A stretch of 64,000 nucleotides of DNA from Prevotella sp. (lineage in GTDB: Bacteria; Bacteroidota; Bacteroidia; Bacteroidales; Bacteroidaceae), in assembly GCA_017470345.1 (NCBI GenBank), contig JAFUEP010000030.1, positions 1-64,000 of the forward strand. The letters run 5' to 3'. Within the stretch, counting starts at the first letter, position 1. Every line of letters starts with the position of its first letter. Shown one piece after another: positions 33,980 to 43,147 of the stretch. The notes under the pieces are model-generated. The model was given only the letters and a program-made list of their open reading frames with translations, did not search any database and was not told the origin of the DNA. Position numbers and translations under genes: made by a program.

Positions 33980-36900
33980 ATGCTATCACTACTCATGACC
34001 ATCGGCCTGATTATCAATGAAATCATGGCCTCCAATATCGACGGCACGATGAGCCCTGCCACCAACTTCGACAGTTGGATTGAACTCTACAACACCACCG
34101 ACGCCAACATCAGCCTGACGGGGATGTGGCTCAGTGATGATCCGGAGAACCTGAAGAAATGGCACATTCCCGCCACTACTGGCACCGTGGCAGCGCATGG
34201 TTTCAAAGTGGTATGGCTGGGCTCGAACAACATCAAGACGTCGCAGGGCTCATTCAAGCTCAACTGCGACGGCGGCACGGTCTTCCTGAGCGACAAGGAC
34301 GGCGAGCTCATCACGTCAGCCGACTACCCCGAGGCGCTGAGCCGCACGTCTTATGCCCGAACCACTGACGGCGGCGACGAGTGGGGATGGACTGACAAAG
34401 GCACGCCTGGCCGCACGAACGCGACGGCCCAGTTTGCCACTGAGCGCTTGGCACCGCCCCTCGTCGACACAGACAGCAAGCTGTTCACATCAAGTTTTCA
34501 GATCAAGGTCACGATTCCTGACAGTTGCACCCTGCGCTACACCACCAACGGAAGCCTGCCGATAGCGACGTCGACAACCAGCACGACTGGCATATTCACC
34601 GTCAGCGCCACGTCAAACTATCGCTTCCGCCTCTTTCGCGAAGGCTATCTGCCCAGCGTCCCAGTGACACGTTCCTTCATCAAGACATCCAACAAATACA
34701 CCATTCCCGTCATTTCCATCGTAGGCGACAACCGCTATTTCAACGACAACACATGGGGCATTGCCGTGCAAGGCACCAATGGGCGGACGGGCAACGGACA
34801 GTCGCAGCGCTGCAACTGGAACATGGACTGGGAGCGCCCTGTGAACTTCTCGATGATCACGCCCGACGGACGGATGGCTTTCAACCAGGATGTCGAGATC
34901 TCTGTCTCAGGCGGATGGAGCCGGGCATGGAGCCCTCAGTCGTTTAAGCTGAAGGCCGGCAAGGAATTCGACGGCCAGAACGACCTGCGCTACCCCTTCT
35001 TCCCCCAGAAGCCTTATATCCGCAACAAGAGCCTGCTGCTCCGCAACGGCGGCAACGACACGTGGGCCCGATTCAAGGACCCAGCCGTGCAGACCATTCT
35101 CCAGAGAGCCGAGATCGACCTCGACCTGCAGTCCTACGTGCCCATCATCGAATATGTCAACGGACAGTTCAAGGGAGTGCTCAACATGCGTGAGCCCAAC
35201 AACCGCAAGTTCGTGGCGGCCAACTTCGGCTACGACGACGACCGCCTCGACATGTTCGAGATGAGTCCCGATTCCAATGCCTACATGATGTGCGGCTCGG
35301 CTGAGACGCTGGAGCATATCTACGAGCTGGCCGCTAAGGCAGCCCAGCCCGATGTCTACGAGGAGTTGAAGGAACTGCTCGACATCGACGAATACATCAA
35401 CTACATGGCCACCGAGCTCTACCTCGGCTCCACGGACTGGCCCCACAACAACATCAAGGGCTACCGTGCATGGGACGGCGGACGCTACCGTTTCATCATC
35501 TTCGATCTCGACTTCGCCTTCAGGACGAACAATCCTTTCACTGACTTCAAGAACCACCAGTGGTTCACCTTTAACCTCATCTACGACACGAACAAGCAGC
35601 TCTATGGCGAAATCAAGTTCGTCACCCTCTTCATCAACATGCTGGCCAACGACGACTTCCGCCGCCAATTCATCGACACCTACAGCATCATGGGCGGCAG
35701 CGTCTTCGAGAAGGAGCGCGCCACGGCCATCATCAATGAGCTGGCTGACGCCGTGCGCCCCATGATGCAACTCGACGGCAAGAACCCTGACGGGTCGGCC
35801 AATGAGCTGCGCAACGGCTTCAACTCGCGGATGCCAGAGATGATGACCCGCATACAGCAGGCCCCAGAGATGCGCCTCAGTTCGGCCAAGAAGCTCTCCG
35901 TGCAGCTCAAGTCAAACGTCGCAGGGGCCCGCCTGTTTGTCAACGACACGCAGGTGCCCTATGCCGACTTCAACGGCCAGCTCTTCACGCCCGTCACCCT
36001 GCGGGCCGAAGCCCCTGGCGGCTATCGCTTTGCGGGATGGAAGAGCGGCCTGACAGCGACCCGCCAGCTCATCGCCACCAATGCCACATGGAAATACTAC
36101 GACCGCGGGGCCCTCACTGCCGCGGCCTGGCGCCAGTCCTCCTACAACGACAGCGGCTGGCTGCAGGGCGCAGGCCCGCTGGGCTATGGCATGACGGGCA
36201 CCACGACGACCATCAGCTACGGCTCGAACGCCAGCAACAAGTATCCCACCTATTACTTCCGTCACACACTGACCCTCGACCAGACGCCCACCTCAGCCGA
36301 CCAGATGGTGCTCAACTATCAGGTGGACGACGGCTTCGTCATCTATGTCAACGGCCAGGAGGCCGCCCGCTACAACATGCCCGCAGGTACGATCAGCTAC
36401 AACACTTTCTCTACGACGTATGCCGAGCACACGCCGCTCGTGGGCAGCATCGCCCTCCAGTCCTCATTGTTCAAGAAAGGCACCAACGTCATCGCGGTCG
36501 AGGTGCACAACATCAGCGCCACGTCGAGCGACATCTTCTGGGCCTGCGAACTGCTGACCTCAATGGGGGCTGGCGGCGATAGCGAATATATCTCGACAGA
36601 AGCTGAGATGGCTTTGCCTGAAGTCAACGGCCAGCAGCTCACTGCCTGCTTCGAACCCCTCAGCGAGCAGGAGCGCCACGAGCAGGGCATCACCCCCGTG
36701 CGCATCAACGAGGTGAGTGCCGCCAACGACATGTCTGTCAATGAATACTGGAAGCGCAACGACTGGGTAGAGCTTGTCAATACGACAGACGAGGCCATCG
36801 ACGTGGAGGGAATGTATCTCACGGACAACATCCAGAAGCCCGAGAAATATCAGATCACCAAGGGCGACGGCACAGCCACGACCCTGATTCCCCCGCACGG

Positions 36901-37435
36901 CCACCTCATCGTATGGTGCGACAAGCTGGAGCCACAGTCACAGCTCCACGCCTCGTTCAAACTGGCCAACGAGGGCGGCGACGTCGTCCTCACGGCTGCC
37001 GACGGCTCATGGAGCGACCGCCTCGCCTACCCCGCCCACGAGGGCGACGAGTCAGTAGGCCGCTATCCTGACGGCAGCAATCAGGTCTATCAGTTCTCCC
37101 TGCCGACCATCGGCAAGACGAACCTTATGACGAAGTACTCCTTTGCCATCGACGAAGGGGCACTTCAAGGCATTCAAAGCGCTCCTTCGTTGGCAACGAA
37201 GCGGCCCTTTGTCCGCTACGTCATGGGCGAGCTGATCGTGCGTTGCGAACAGACGACGGCCCCAGGGCAAGTCAGCATCTATCAGCTCTCGGGCCAGATG
37301 GTGGGTCGCGAGGCCATCAACCTCGCTGGCGGCTATGCCGCCGTTCCCCTTCATCACTTGAGTCGCGGCTGCTATATCGCCAAGATTGAGCTGAAGGATG
37401 GCACAGCCGTGACCTGCAAATTCCTGATTGACTAA
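33980..37435 (+). CDS. CotH-kinase/lamin-tail surface protein with sorting tail
   Basis: 1151 residues. A short hydrophobic start runs into a lamin-tail domain (LIINEIMASN..WIELYNTTD, about 10-150), a chitobiase-like sandwich (LRYTTNGSLP), a CotH kinase domain at about 240-600 (KSLLLRNGGNDTWARFKDP, GVLNMREPNNRKF, YRFIIFDLDFAF), a sugar-binding-like sandwich, a second lamin-tail domain (VRINEVSAANDMS..WVELVNTTD, about 905-1060) and a C-terminal type IX-like sorting domain (VSIYQLSGQMV to FLID). CotH of Bacillus is a protein kinase of spore-coat proteins; the bacterial surface members are uncharacterised. A palindromic repeat has entered the linker before the tail (37185-37201). The MATE gene follows 15 bp later. 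Confidence 0.85.
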   Translation: MLSLLMTIGLIINEIMASNIDGTMSPATNFDSWIELYNTTDANISLTGMWLSDDPENLKKWHIPATTGTVAAHGFKVVWLGSNNIKTSQGSFKLNCDGGTVFLSDKDGELITSADYPEALSRTSYARTTDGGDEWGWTDKGTPGRTNATAQFATERLAPPLVDTDSKLFTSSFQIKVTIPDSCTLRYTTNGSLPIATSTTSTTGIFTVSATSNYRFRLFREGYLPSVPVTRSFIKTSNKYTIPVISIVGDNRYFNDNTWGIAVQGTNGRTGNGQSQRCNWNMDWERPVNFSMITPDGRMAFNQDVEISVSGGWSRAWSPQSFKLKAGKEFDGQNDLRYPFFPQKPYIRNKSLLLRNGGNDTWARFKDPAVQTILQRAEIDLDLQSYVPIIEYVNGQFKGVLNMREPNNRKFVAANFGYDDDRLDMFEMSPDSNAYMMCGSAETLEHIYELAAKAAQPDVYEELKELLDIDEYINYMATELYLGSTDWPHNNIKGYRAWDGGRYRFIIFDLDFAFRTNNPFTDFKNHQWFTFNLIYDTNKQLYGEIKFVTLFINMLANDDFRRQFIDTYSIMGGSVFEKERATAIINELADAVRPMMQLDGKNPDGSANELRNGFNSRMPEMMTRIQQAPEMRLSSAKKLSVQLKSNVAGARLFVNDTQVPYADFNGQLFTPVTLRAEAPGGYRFAGWKSGLTATRQLIATNATWKYYDRGALTAAAWRQSSYNDSGWLQGAGPLGYGMTGTTTTISYGSNASNKYPTYYFRHTLTLDQTPTSADQMVLNYQVDDGFVIYVNGQEAARYNMPAGTISYNTFSTTYAEHTPLVGSIALQSSLFKKGTNVIAVEVHNISATSSDIFWACELLTSMGAGGDSEYISTEAEMALPEVNGQQLTACFEPLSEQERHEQGITPVRINEVSAANDMSVNEYWKRNDWVELVNTTDEAIDVEGMYLTDNIQKPEKYQITKGDGTATTLIPPHGHLIVWCDKLEPQSQLHASFKLANEGGDVVLTAADGSWSDRLAYPAHEGDESVGRYPDGSNQVYQFSLPTIGKTNLMTKYSFAIDEGALQGIQSAPSLATKRPFVRYVMGELIVRCEQTTAPGQVSIYQLSGQMVGREAINLAGGYAAVPLHHLSRGCYIAKIELKDGTAVTCKFLID
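37185..37201. repeat. Palindromic repeat inside the CotH gene
   Basis: CTTCGTT-GGC-AACGAAG is a perfect inverted repeat, translated in frame in the linker before the sorting domain. It resembles the AACGAAG...CTTCGTT arms of the hairpin repeats after dnaB (21169-21209). Confidence 0.6.
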
Positions 37436-37450
37436 CACCTTATCATCAAA

Positions 37451-38824
37451 ATGGCGAAAGAAAAGAAAGACCTGCTGGCATATATCCGCGACGGACGAGA
37501 GATGACGCGTGGCGAGAAGCTGCGACTCATTGTCGAGCTTTCCATTCCGAGCATCCTTGCACAGATATCGGCCACGGTCATGTTCTTCATCGACTATGCC
37601 ATGGTAGGCCATCTGGGCGAGAAGGCAACGGCAGCCGTCGGACTGGTGGAGACGACGACGTGGCTCATGTTCGGACTCGGGTCGGCCGTCAACATGGGCT
37701 TCTCCGTCCAGGTGGCCCACTTCATCGGGGCCAAGGATTTCGAGGCGGCCCGCCGCGTCTTGCGCCAGTCGCTGGTGTGCTGTCTTGTGTGGAGTCTCAT
37801 GATGTCGCTCGTCTGCATCGGCGTCCATGGGCCGCTGCCCTATTGGCTTGGGGGCTCCGAGACGATTGCCCACGATGCCTCCATCTATTTCCTCATCGTC
37901 GGCCTCTCGGGCATGCTTTTCCAGATGGAGGGTCTGTCGGGCTCGATGCTGAAGTGCTCTGGAAACATGAAAATCCCGTCGGCCGTCAACATCATGATGT
38001 GCGTGCTCGACGTCGTCTTCAACTACATCTTCATCTATCAGCTCGACATGGGCGTCAAGGGCGCCGCCATCGGCACGGCCACGGCTGAGCTCGTCGCCGC
38101 CTCGCTGATGCTCTACTTCCTGCTGTGCCGCAGCGACATGCTCCGGCTGGCGGGCCACCCGGGGTCCTTCCGCCCTCGCGGCGATACCATCCGCACGGCC
38201 TTCAAGATCGGGGCGCCCATGGGACTGCAACATCTGCTGATGGGGTCGGCCCAGGTGGTCAGCACCATCATCGTCGCCCCGCTGGGCACTGTGGCCATCG
38301 CCGCCAACTCGATGGCCATCACCGTCGAGAGTCTCTGCTATATGCCCGGCTACGGCATTGCCGAGGCCGCCACCACGCTGGTCGGACAGGGCATCGGGGC
38401 CGGCCAGAAGCTGCTGACCCGCTCGTTCGCCTATATGTCCGTGGGGCTGGGCATCGGCGTGATGACCGTCATGGGCATGCTGATGTATGTCTTTGCCCCT
38501 GAGCTGATGGCGCTCATGTCGCCCGTCGATGCCATTATCGACCTGGGTGCCGACGTGCTCCGCATCGAGGCGTGGGCCGAGCCGATGTTTGCCGCCACGA
38601 TCGTGGCCAACGGCGTGTTCATTGGTGCTGGCGACACCCTCATCCCTGCCTTCATGAGCCTCACGTCGATGTGGGCCGTCCGCCTGTCGCTGGCTTCTAT
38701 GCTGGCGCCGCGCTTCGGCCTAAAGGGCGTCTGGTTTGCCATGGCCACCGACCTCACCGTCCGCGGCATTGTCTTTCTCATCCGCCTGCTGCGTGGCAAC
38801 TGGCGTAACCACCAAATCAAATGA
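37451..38824 (+). CDS. MATE-family efflux transporter (second copy)
   Basis: 457 residues with twelve predicted helices. LSIPSILAQISATVMFFIDYAMVGHLG at the N-terminus and YGIAEAATTLVGQGIGAG in the second half are family hallmarks. It differs from the transporter at 5760-7151 and is not its duplicate. It is 15 bp after the CotH gene and shares its promoter unless an internal one exists. Its TGA stop is the first unit of a heptamer array. Confidence 0.92.
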   Translation: MAKEKKDLLAYIRDGREMTRGEKLRLIVELSIPSILAQISATVMFFIDYAMVGHLGEKATAAVGLVETTTWLMFGLGSAVNMGFSVQVAHFIGAKDFEAARRVLRQSLVCCLVWSLMMSLVCIGVHGPLPYWLGGSETIAHDASIYFLIVGLSGMLFQMEGLSGSMLKCSGNMKIPSAVNIMMCVLDVVFNYIFIYQLDMGVKGAAIGTATAELVAASLMLYFLLCRSDMLRLAGHPGSFRPRGDTIRTAFKIGAPMGLQHLLMGSAQVVSTIIVAPLGTVAIAANSMAITVESLCYMPGYGIAEAATTLVGQGIGAGQKLLTRSFAYMSVGLGIGVMTVMGMLMYVFAPELMALMSPVDAIIDLGADVLRIEAWAEPMFAATIVANGVFIGAGDTLIPAFMSLTSMWAVRLSLASMLAPRFGLKGVWFAMATDLTVRGIVFLIRLLRGNWRNHQIK

Positions 38825-38891
38825 TGAGTGATGAATGATGAATGATGAGTGAAAAGTGAGGAGTGAAGAGTGAAGAATTAATAATGAATAG
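38822..38891. repeat. Heptamer array TGATGAA/TGAAGAG filling a gene gap
   Basis: Ten 7-bp units (TGATGAG, TGATGAA x2, TGATGAG, TGAAAAG, TGAGGAG, TGAAGAG, TGAAGAA, TTAATAA, TGAATAG). The MATE stop codon is the first TGA, and the cyclophilin ATG (38884) is formed at the end, so the whole intergenic space is repeat. Confidence 0.85.
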
Positions 38892-39576
38892 AATTATGAA
38901 ACGAATCATCCTGTCATTGCTGTTCGTCGTGGCATCCCTTACTGTCTGCAACGCCCAGAAGCGTGTACTGTTAGAGACGACGGAAGGCAACATCGTCATC
39001 GCGCTCTATGACGACACACCCATTCATCGCGACAATTTCATCAAGCTGGTCAGCGAGCACTTCTACGACTCGCTGCTGTTCCATCGGGTCATCTACAACT
39101 TCATGATTCAGACGGGGTCGGCTGACAGCCGGCATGCGGAGCCAGGGGCGTCAATCGGCCACAGCGACCTCGACTACACGCTGGAGCCGGAGTTCCGCGT
39201 GCCCACACACTATCATCGCCGCGGCGCCGTGGCCATGGCCCGCGAAGGCGACAAGGCGAACCCGGAGCGCCGCTCGAGTGCCTGTCAGTTCTATATTGTC
39301 TGGGGAAAGCCCTACTCCACCCTGGCGCTGCAGAGCATTCAGGAGAAGCTCGACACGATGACCAACGGCCAGACGAAGATCACGCCCGAGATGGAGGACG
39401 TCTACCGCAAATATGGCGGTACGCCCCACCTCGACGGCCAGTACACCGTCTTCGGCGAGGTTGTCGAGGGGCTGGACGTCGTCGACCGCATCCAGCAAGC
39501 CTGGACTGACGACTATGCCCGTCCTGTCGACGACATCCGCATCATCAAGGCTGAGATAATGAACAATGTACAATGA
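38884..39576 (+). CDS. Secreted cyclophilin-type peptidyl-prolyl isomerase
   Basis: About 230 residues with a signal peptide (MKRIILSLLFVVASLTVCNAQ; Met codons at 38884 and 38896 are both plausible). Cyclophilin fold: VLLETTEGNIVIALYDDTPIHRDNFIKL, FHRVIYNFMIQTG, VAMAREGDKANPERRSSACQFYI and YTVFGEVVEGLDVVDRI. It catalyses prolyl cis-trans isomerisation in the periplasm. The last residues (MNNVQ) and TGA come from a heptamer array shared with the convergent rsmA. Confidence 0.9.
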   Translation: MNRIMKRIILSLLFVVASLTVCNAQKRVLLETTEGNIVIALYDDTPIHRDNFIKLVSEHFYDSLLFHRVIYNFMIQTGSADSRHAEPGASIGHSDLDYTLEPEFRVPTHYHRRGAVAMAREGDKANPERRSSACQFYIVWGKPYSTLALQSIQEKLDTMTNGQTKITPEMEDVYRKYGGTPHLDGQYTVFGEVVEGLDVVDRIQQAWTDDYARPVDDIRIIKAEIMNNVQ

Positions 39577-39636
39577 ACAATGAACAATGTACATTGCTCA
39601 TCATTCATTGTACATTGTTCATTGTACATTATTAAT
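39560..39636. repeat. Palindromic heptamer array ending two convergent genes
   Basis: Eleven units: TGAACAA/TGTACAA types (39560-39587), then TGTACAT/TGTTCAT/TATTAAT types, so the array is roughly self-complementary. The plus-strand cyclophilin gene stops at 39574-39576 and the minus-strand rsmA stops at 39619-39621, both inside it, and both proteins end in NNVQ. It can fold as a hairpin and may be the bidirectional terminator. Confidence 0.85.
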
Positions 39637-40404
39637 TAGGTTTGTCAGGTCGACAAACTGCTGTATGCTCAGCTGCTCGGGGCGCAGCGTCAGGTCGGTC
39701 TGCGTCGACAGCACGTCGATGGCCTCCTGCGGCAGCAGCTGACGCAAGGAGACACGCAGCATCTTGCGCCGCTGGTTGAAGACGGTCTTGACCAGACGCT
39801 TGAACAGCGCTTCGTCGCACCCAAGTTGCTTGACCTCGTTGCGCATCATCCGTATGACGGCACTCTGCACCTTGGGGGGCGGATTGAAGACGGAAGGCTC
39901 GACCTTGAACAGATACTCCACATCATACCACGCCTGGATGAGCACCGACAGGATACCATAGGTCTTCGACCCAGGCTGGGCGGCCATTCGCATCGCCACC
40001 TCATGCTGGATCATGCCCGTGCAGCAGGGGATGAGGTCGCGGTTGTCTATCATCTTGAAGAAGATCTGCGACGAGATGTCGTACGGATAATTGCCCGTCA
40101 GGACAAACTGCCCACCGCCGAACAACTCATGCAGATCCATCCGCAGGAAGTCCTCGCCGATGATGTTGTCATGCAGTCGGGGGAAATGCTCATAGAGGTA
40201 GGCCACCGATTCAGCATCGATCTCCACCACCCTCAGCGGGCGCGGCTTTTCAGCCAGATACTGCGTCATCACGCCCATGCCCGGCCCCACCTCAAGCACA
40301 GGCAGGTCAGGACAGGCGTCCACCGTGTCGGCTATCCGACGTGCTATTGTCAGATCGGTCAGGAAGTGCTGGCCGAGGTTCTTCTTTGGTCTTACTTGTT
40401 TCAT
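39619..40404 (-). CDS. rsmA: 16S rRNA dimethyladenosine methyltransferase
   Basis: 261 residues from the ATG at 40404 (canonical KKNLGQHFL just after the start; longer in-frame sequence upstream is spurious). Motif I is VLEVGPGMGVMT, motif IV is LTGNYPYDISS (NYPY), and the C-terminal helical domain contains VFNQRRKMLR. It dimethylates two adjacent adenines near the 3' end of 16S rRNA during small-subunit assembly. A TAnnTTTG box (CAAAGATA, 40413-40420) lies only eight bases before the ATG. Confidence 0.95.
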   Translation of the reverse strand: MKQVRPKKNLGQHFLTDLTIARRIADTVDACPDLPVLEVGPGMGVMTQYLAEKPRPLRVVEIDAESVAYLYEHFPRLHDNIIGEDFLRMDLHELFGGGQFVLTGNYPYDISSQIFFKMIDNRDLIPCCTGMIQHEVAMRMAAQPGSKTYGILSVLIQAWYDVEYLFKVEPSVFNPPPKVQSAVIRMMRNEVKQLGCDEALFKRLVKTVFNQRRKMLRVSLRQLLPQEAIDVLSTQTDLTLRPEQLSIQQFVDLTNLINNVQ

Positions 40405-40517
40405 AGATGTTGCAAAGATACGGATTTTTACGGAGGAAAAGGAGTTAAAGGCGTTAAAGGGAGTTAAAGCATAATAGTTTTTAGCGTCGCGACGCCATTT
40501 TGCTGCCCAAAATATCG

Positions 40518-40525
40518 TATCTTTG
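40518..40525 (+). promoter_or_regulatory. -7 box of the YbhN-like gene
   Basis: TATCTTTG, eight bases before ATG 40534 and 17 before ATG 40543. It stands back-to-back with the rsmA promoter. Upstream (40440-40469) is a short 9-10-bp GAGTTAAAG-type repeat. Confidence 0.55.
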
Positions 40526-40533
40526 CAGGGTAT

Positions 40534-41535
40534 ATGCAGACAATGAAGAACATACTGAAGTTCATCATGCCCCTCCTCTTGGGCGGCGCTATCCTCTACT
40601 GGATGTATCGTGGATTCGACTTCCAGCAGATCCGTCACGTCGTGCTCCACGAGATGTCGTGGACATGGATGCTGCTGTCGTTCCCCTTCGGCATCCTGGC
40701 ACAGATGATACGTGGCTGGCGATGGCATCAGACGCTGGAGCCCGTCGGCGAGCACCCCCGCACAAGCGTCTCCGTCAATGCCGTCTTCCTCTCCTACGCC
40801 GCCTCGCTGGTCGTCCCCCGCATCGGCGAGTTCACCCGCTGCGGCGTCCTTAAGCGATGGGACGGTGTCTCGTTCCCCAAGGCCCTGGGCACCGTCGTCA
40901 CCGAGCGCGCCATCGACACGCTCCTCGTGCTGATCATCACCGGGCTGACCATCCTCTTCGAGATGTCCACCTTCGGGACGTTCTTCACCAAGACGGGCAC
41001 GTCCATCGACTCCCTCCTCCACGGCTTCTCCCTCGCGGGCTATCTCGTCTCCGCCGTCTGCCTGATGGCCATCCTCGTGCTTGTCCATTTCCTGCTGCAG
41101 AGGCTCTCTATATATAATAAGGTGCGGACGACGCTGAAGGGACTGTGGGAAGGCGTCGTCTCCTTGCGTCAGGTGCGGCGCGTGTGGCTCTTCGTCCTGC
41201 TGACCCTAGCCATCTGGGCCTGCTATTTCCTCCACTATTACCTGACGTTCTTCTGTTTCGACTTCACCCGCCACCTGGGCATCGGCTGCGCCCTCGTCAC
41301 GTTCATCGTCGGCTCGATAGCCGTCATCGTGCCCACCCCCAACGGCGCCGGCCCGTGGCACTTTGCCGTCAAGACGATGCTCATCCTCTATGGCGTACAG
41401 GCGGACGAGGCCCTCTTCTTCGTCCTCATCGTCCACACCGTCCAGACGCTCCTCGTCGCCCTCCTGGGCATCTGGGCATGGATATCCCTGAACTTCACCA
41501 AACGTTTAACCCTAAAACAATTATTAGACCTATGA
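40534..41535 (+). CDS. YbhN/LPG-synthase-like flippase-domain membrane protein
   Basis: 333 residues, about eight membrane helices, of the lysylphosphatidylglycerol synthase transmembrane (UPF0104/YbhN) family: ILAQMIRGWRWHQTLEP, NAVFLSYAASLVVPRIGEFTRCGVLKRW and IVPTPNGAGPWHFAVKTMLI are characteristic. Members move lipids or polyprenyl-linked molecules across the membrane. Start 40543 is equally plausible. It overlaps pepD as ATGA. Confidence 0.85.
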   Translation: MQTMKNILKFIMPLLLGGAILYWMYRGFDFQQIRHVVLHEMSWTWMLLSFPFGILAQMIRGWRWHQTLEPVGEHPRTSVSVNAVFLSYAASLVVPRIGEFTRCGVLKRWDGVSFPKALGTVVTERAIDTLLVLIITGLTILFEMSTFGTFFTKTGTSIDSLLHGFSLAGYLVSAVCLMAILVLVHFLLQRLSIYNKVRTTLKGLWEGVVSLRQVRRVWLFVLLTLAIWACYFLHYYLTFFCFDFTRHLGIGCALVTFIVGSIAVIVPTPNGAGPWHFAVKTMLILYGVQADEALFFVLIVHTVQTLLVALLGIWAWISLNFTKRLTLKQLLDL

Positions 41536-42992
41536 ACGAAATTCTGAAGCTGAACCCAGCGTGCATCTGGAAGAACTTCTATGCACTCACTCAAGTACCA
41601 CGCCCCAGCGGACACCTGGAGAAGATACAGCAGTTCCTGCTCGACTTCGCCAAGGAGGCCGGTGTCGAGGCCTTCAAGGACCCCGCTGGCAACATCGTCA
41701 TGCGCAAGCCCGCCACAAAAGGTATGGAGCAGCGCAAGGGCATCATCCTGCAGGCCCACATGGACATGGTGCCGCAGAAGACGCCCGAATCCACCCATAA
41801 CTTCGAGACCGACCCCATCCAACCTTGGATCGACGGCGAATGGGTGAAGGCCACGGGCACCACACTGGGCGCTGACAACGGCCTTGGTGTAGCCTCCATC
41901 ATGGCTGTCATGGAAGCCAAGGACCTGAAGCATGGCCCCGTCGACGCCCTCATCACGGCCGACGAAGAGACGGGCATGTACGGCGCCAACGATCTGCCCG
42001 AGGGTGAGCTGCAGGGCGACATCCTGCTCAACCTCGACTCCGAGACGTGGGGAAAGTTCGTCATCGGTTCGGCCGGCGGCATCGACGTCACCGCCACACT
42101 GGAATACAAGGAGGTGGCCACCGATCCCGACGACACGGCCGTGCGCATCGTGGTCAAGGGTCTGCGTGGCGGCCACAGCGGTCTGGAGATCAACGAGGGC
42201 CGAGGCAATGCCAACAAGATGATGGTCCAGATCGTCCGCGAGGCTATCGAGGAGCTCGACGCCCGTCTGGCCAGCTGGCATGGCGGCAACATGCGCAACG
42301 CCATCCCCTTCAAGGCCGAGGCCGTCGTCACCCTGCCCCGCGAGAATGTCGAAGCACTCGGAGAGATGATCGACGACTGGCGGGCCACGTTCAATGATGA
42401 GTTCAAGCTCATTGAGCCGCAAGGCATCGAGGTGTTCTGCGAACCGGCAGAAACGCCCAAGACGGAGCTGCCCATAGAAATCCAGGACAACATCGTCGAC
42501 GCCATCTATGCCTGCCACGACGGCGTCGTGCGCTTTATCCCCGCCTATCCCGCTGTCGTCGAGACATCGAGCAACCTCGCCATCATCGACATCGAGGACG
42601 GGTGCGCCGCCATCAAGATCCTGGCCCGCTCCAGCCGTGAGGACATGAAGGACTACGTCGTCAACATGCTCCGCAGCTGCTTCTCCATGGCCGGCATGAA
42701 GGTCGAGACGGCCGGATCCTACGGCGGATGGGATCCCAACCCCGACTCCGAGGTCCTGCATCTCCTGCTGAAAGAATACAAAGACCTCTTCGGCAAGGAC
42801 GGCATCATACAGGTCGACCACGCCGGACTCGAGTGCTCCGTCATCCTCGGCAAATACCCCCACCTCGACGTCGTCTCCCTCGGACCCACCATGAAGTCGC
42901 CCCACACCACGACCGAGCGTCTGCTCATCGAGACTGTCGAGCCCTTCTGGCAGTTGCTCAAGAAGACGCTCGAGGACGTCCCCGCCAAGTAA
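41532..42992 (+). CDS. pepD: Cytosolic non-specific dipeptidase (M20, PepD)
   Basis: 486 residues; ATG 41532 overlaps the preceding stop. Zinc-binding pattern of M20 peptidases: AHMDMVPQK, GADNGLGVAS, ITADEETGMYGA (catalytic Glu) and LNLDSETWGKF; the lid domain has GLRGGHSGLEI. The C-terminal end has LGPTMKSPHTTTERL with the last metal-ligand His. It hydrolyses dipeptides including Xaa-His. A strong terminator follows. Confidence 0.95.
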   Translation: MNEILKLNPACIWKNFYALTQVPRPSGHLEKIQQFLLDFAKEAGVEAFKDPAGNIVMRKPATKGMEQRKGIILQAHMDMVPQKTPESTHNFETDPIQPWIDGEWVKATGTTLGADNGLGVASIMAVMEAKDLKHGPVDALITADEETGMYGANDLPEGELQGDILLNLDSETWGKFVIGSAGGIDVTATLEYKEVATDPDDTAVRIVVKGLRGGHSGLEINEGRGNANKMMVQIVREAIEELDARLASWHGGNMRNAIPFKAEAVVTLPRENVEALGEMIDDWRATFNDEFKLIEPQGIEVFCEPAETPKTELPIEIQDNIVDAIYACHDGVVRFIPAYPAVVETSSNLAIIDIEDGCAAIKILARSSREDMKDYVVNMLRSCFSMAGMKVETAGSYGGWDPNPDSEVLHLLLKEYKDLFGKDGIIQVDHAGLECSVILGKYPHLDVVSLGPTMKSPHTTTERLLIETVEPFWQLLKKTLEDVPAK

Positions 42993-43033
42993 CAGCGGCG
43001 CACACACCCGTGCGTCCATCCCTCCGACACGAG

Positions 43034-43077
43034 GAGCCCCTGCCCAGACATAGAACGGCTGGGCAGGGCTCTTTTTT
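43034..43077 (+). terminator. Rho-independent terminator after pepD
   Basis: GAGCCCCTGCCCAG (43034-43047) pairs with CTGGGCAGGGCTC (43059-43071), followed by six T residues. Confidence 0.85.
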
Positions 43078-43147
43078 GATTTTTTAACCATCTGAGGGGG
43101 TAGCATTTGTTTACTTTTCTTGTACTATATAGAAACGATTCGCAATT

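Noticed and set aside
41388..43106. 572-codon open frame on the minus strand
   Set aside because: It is the antisense of pepD, which has full M20 motifs; no recognisable domain.
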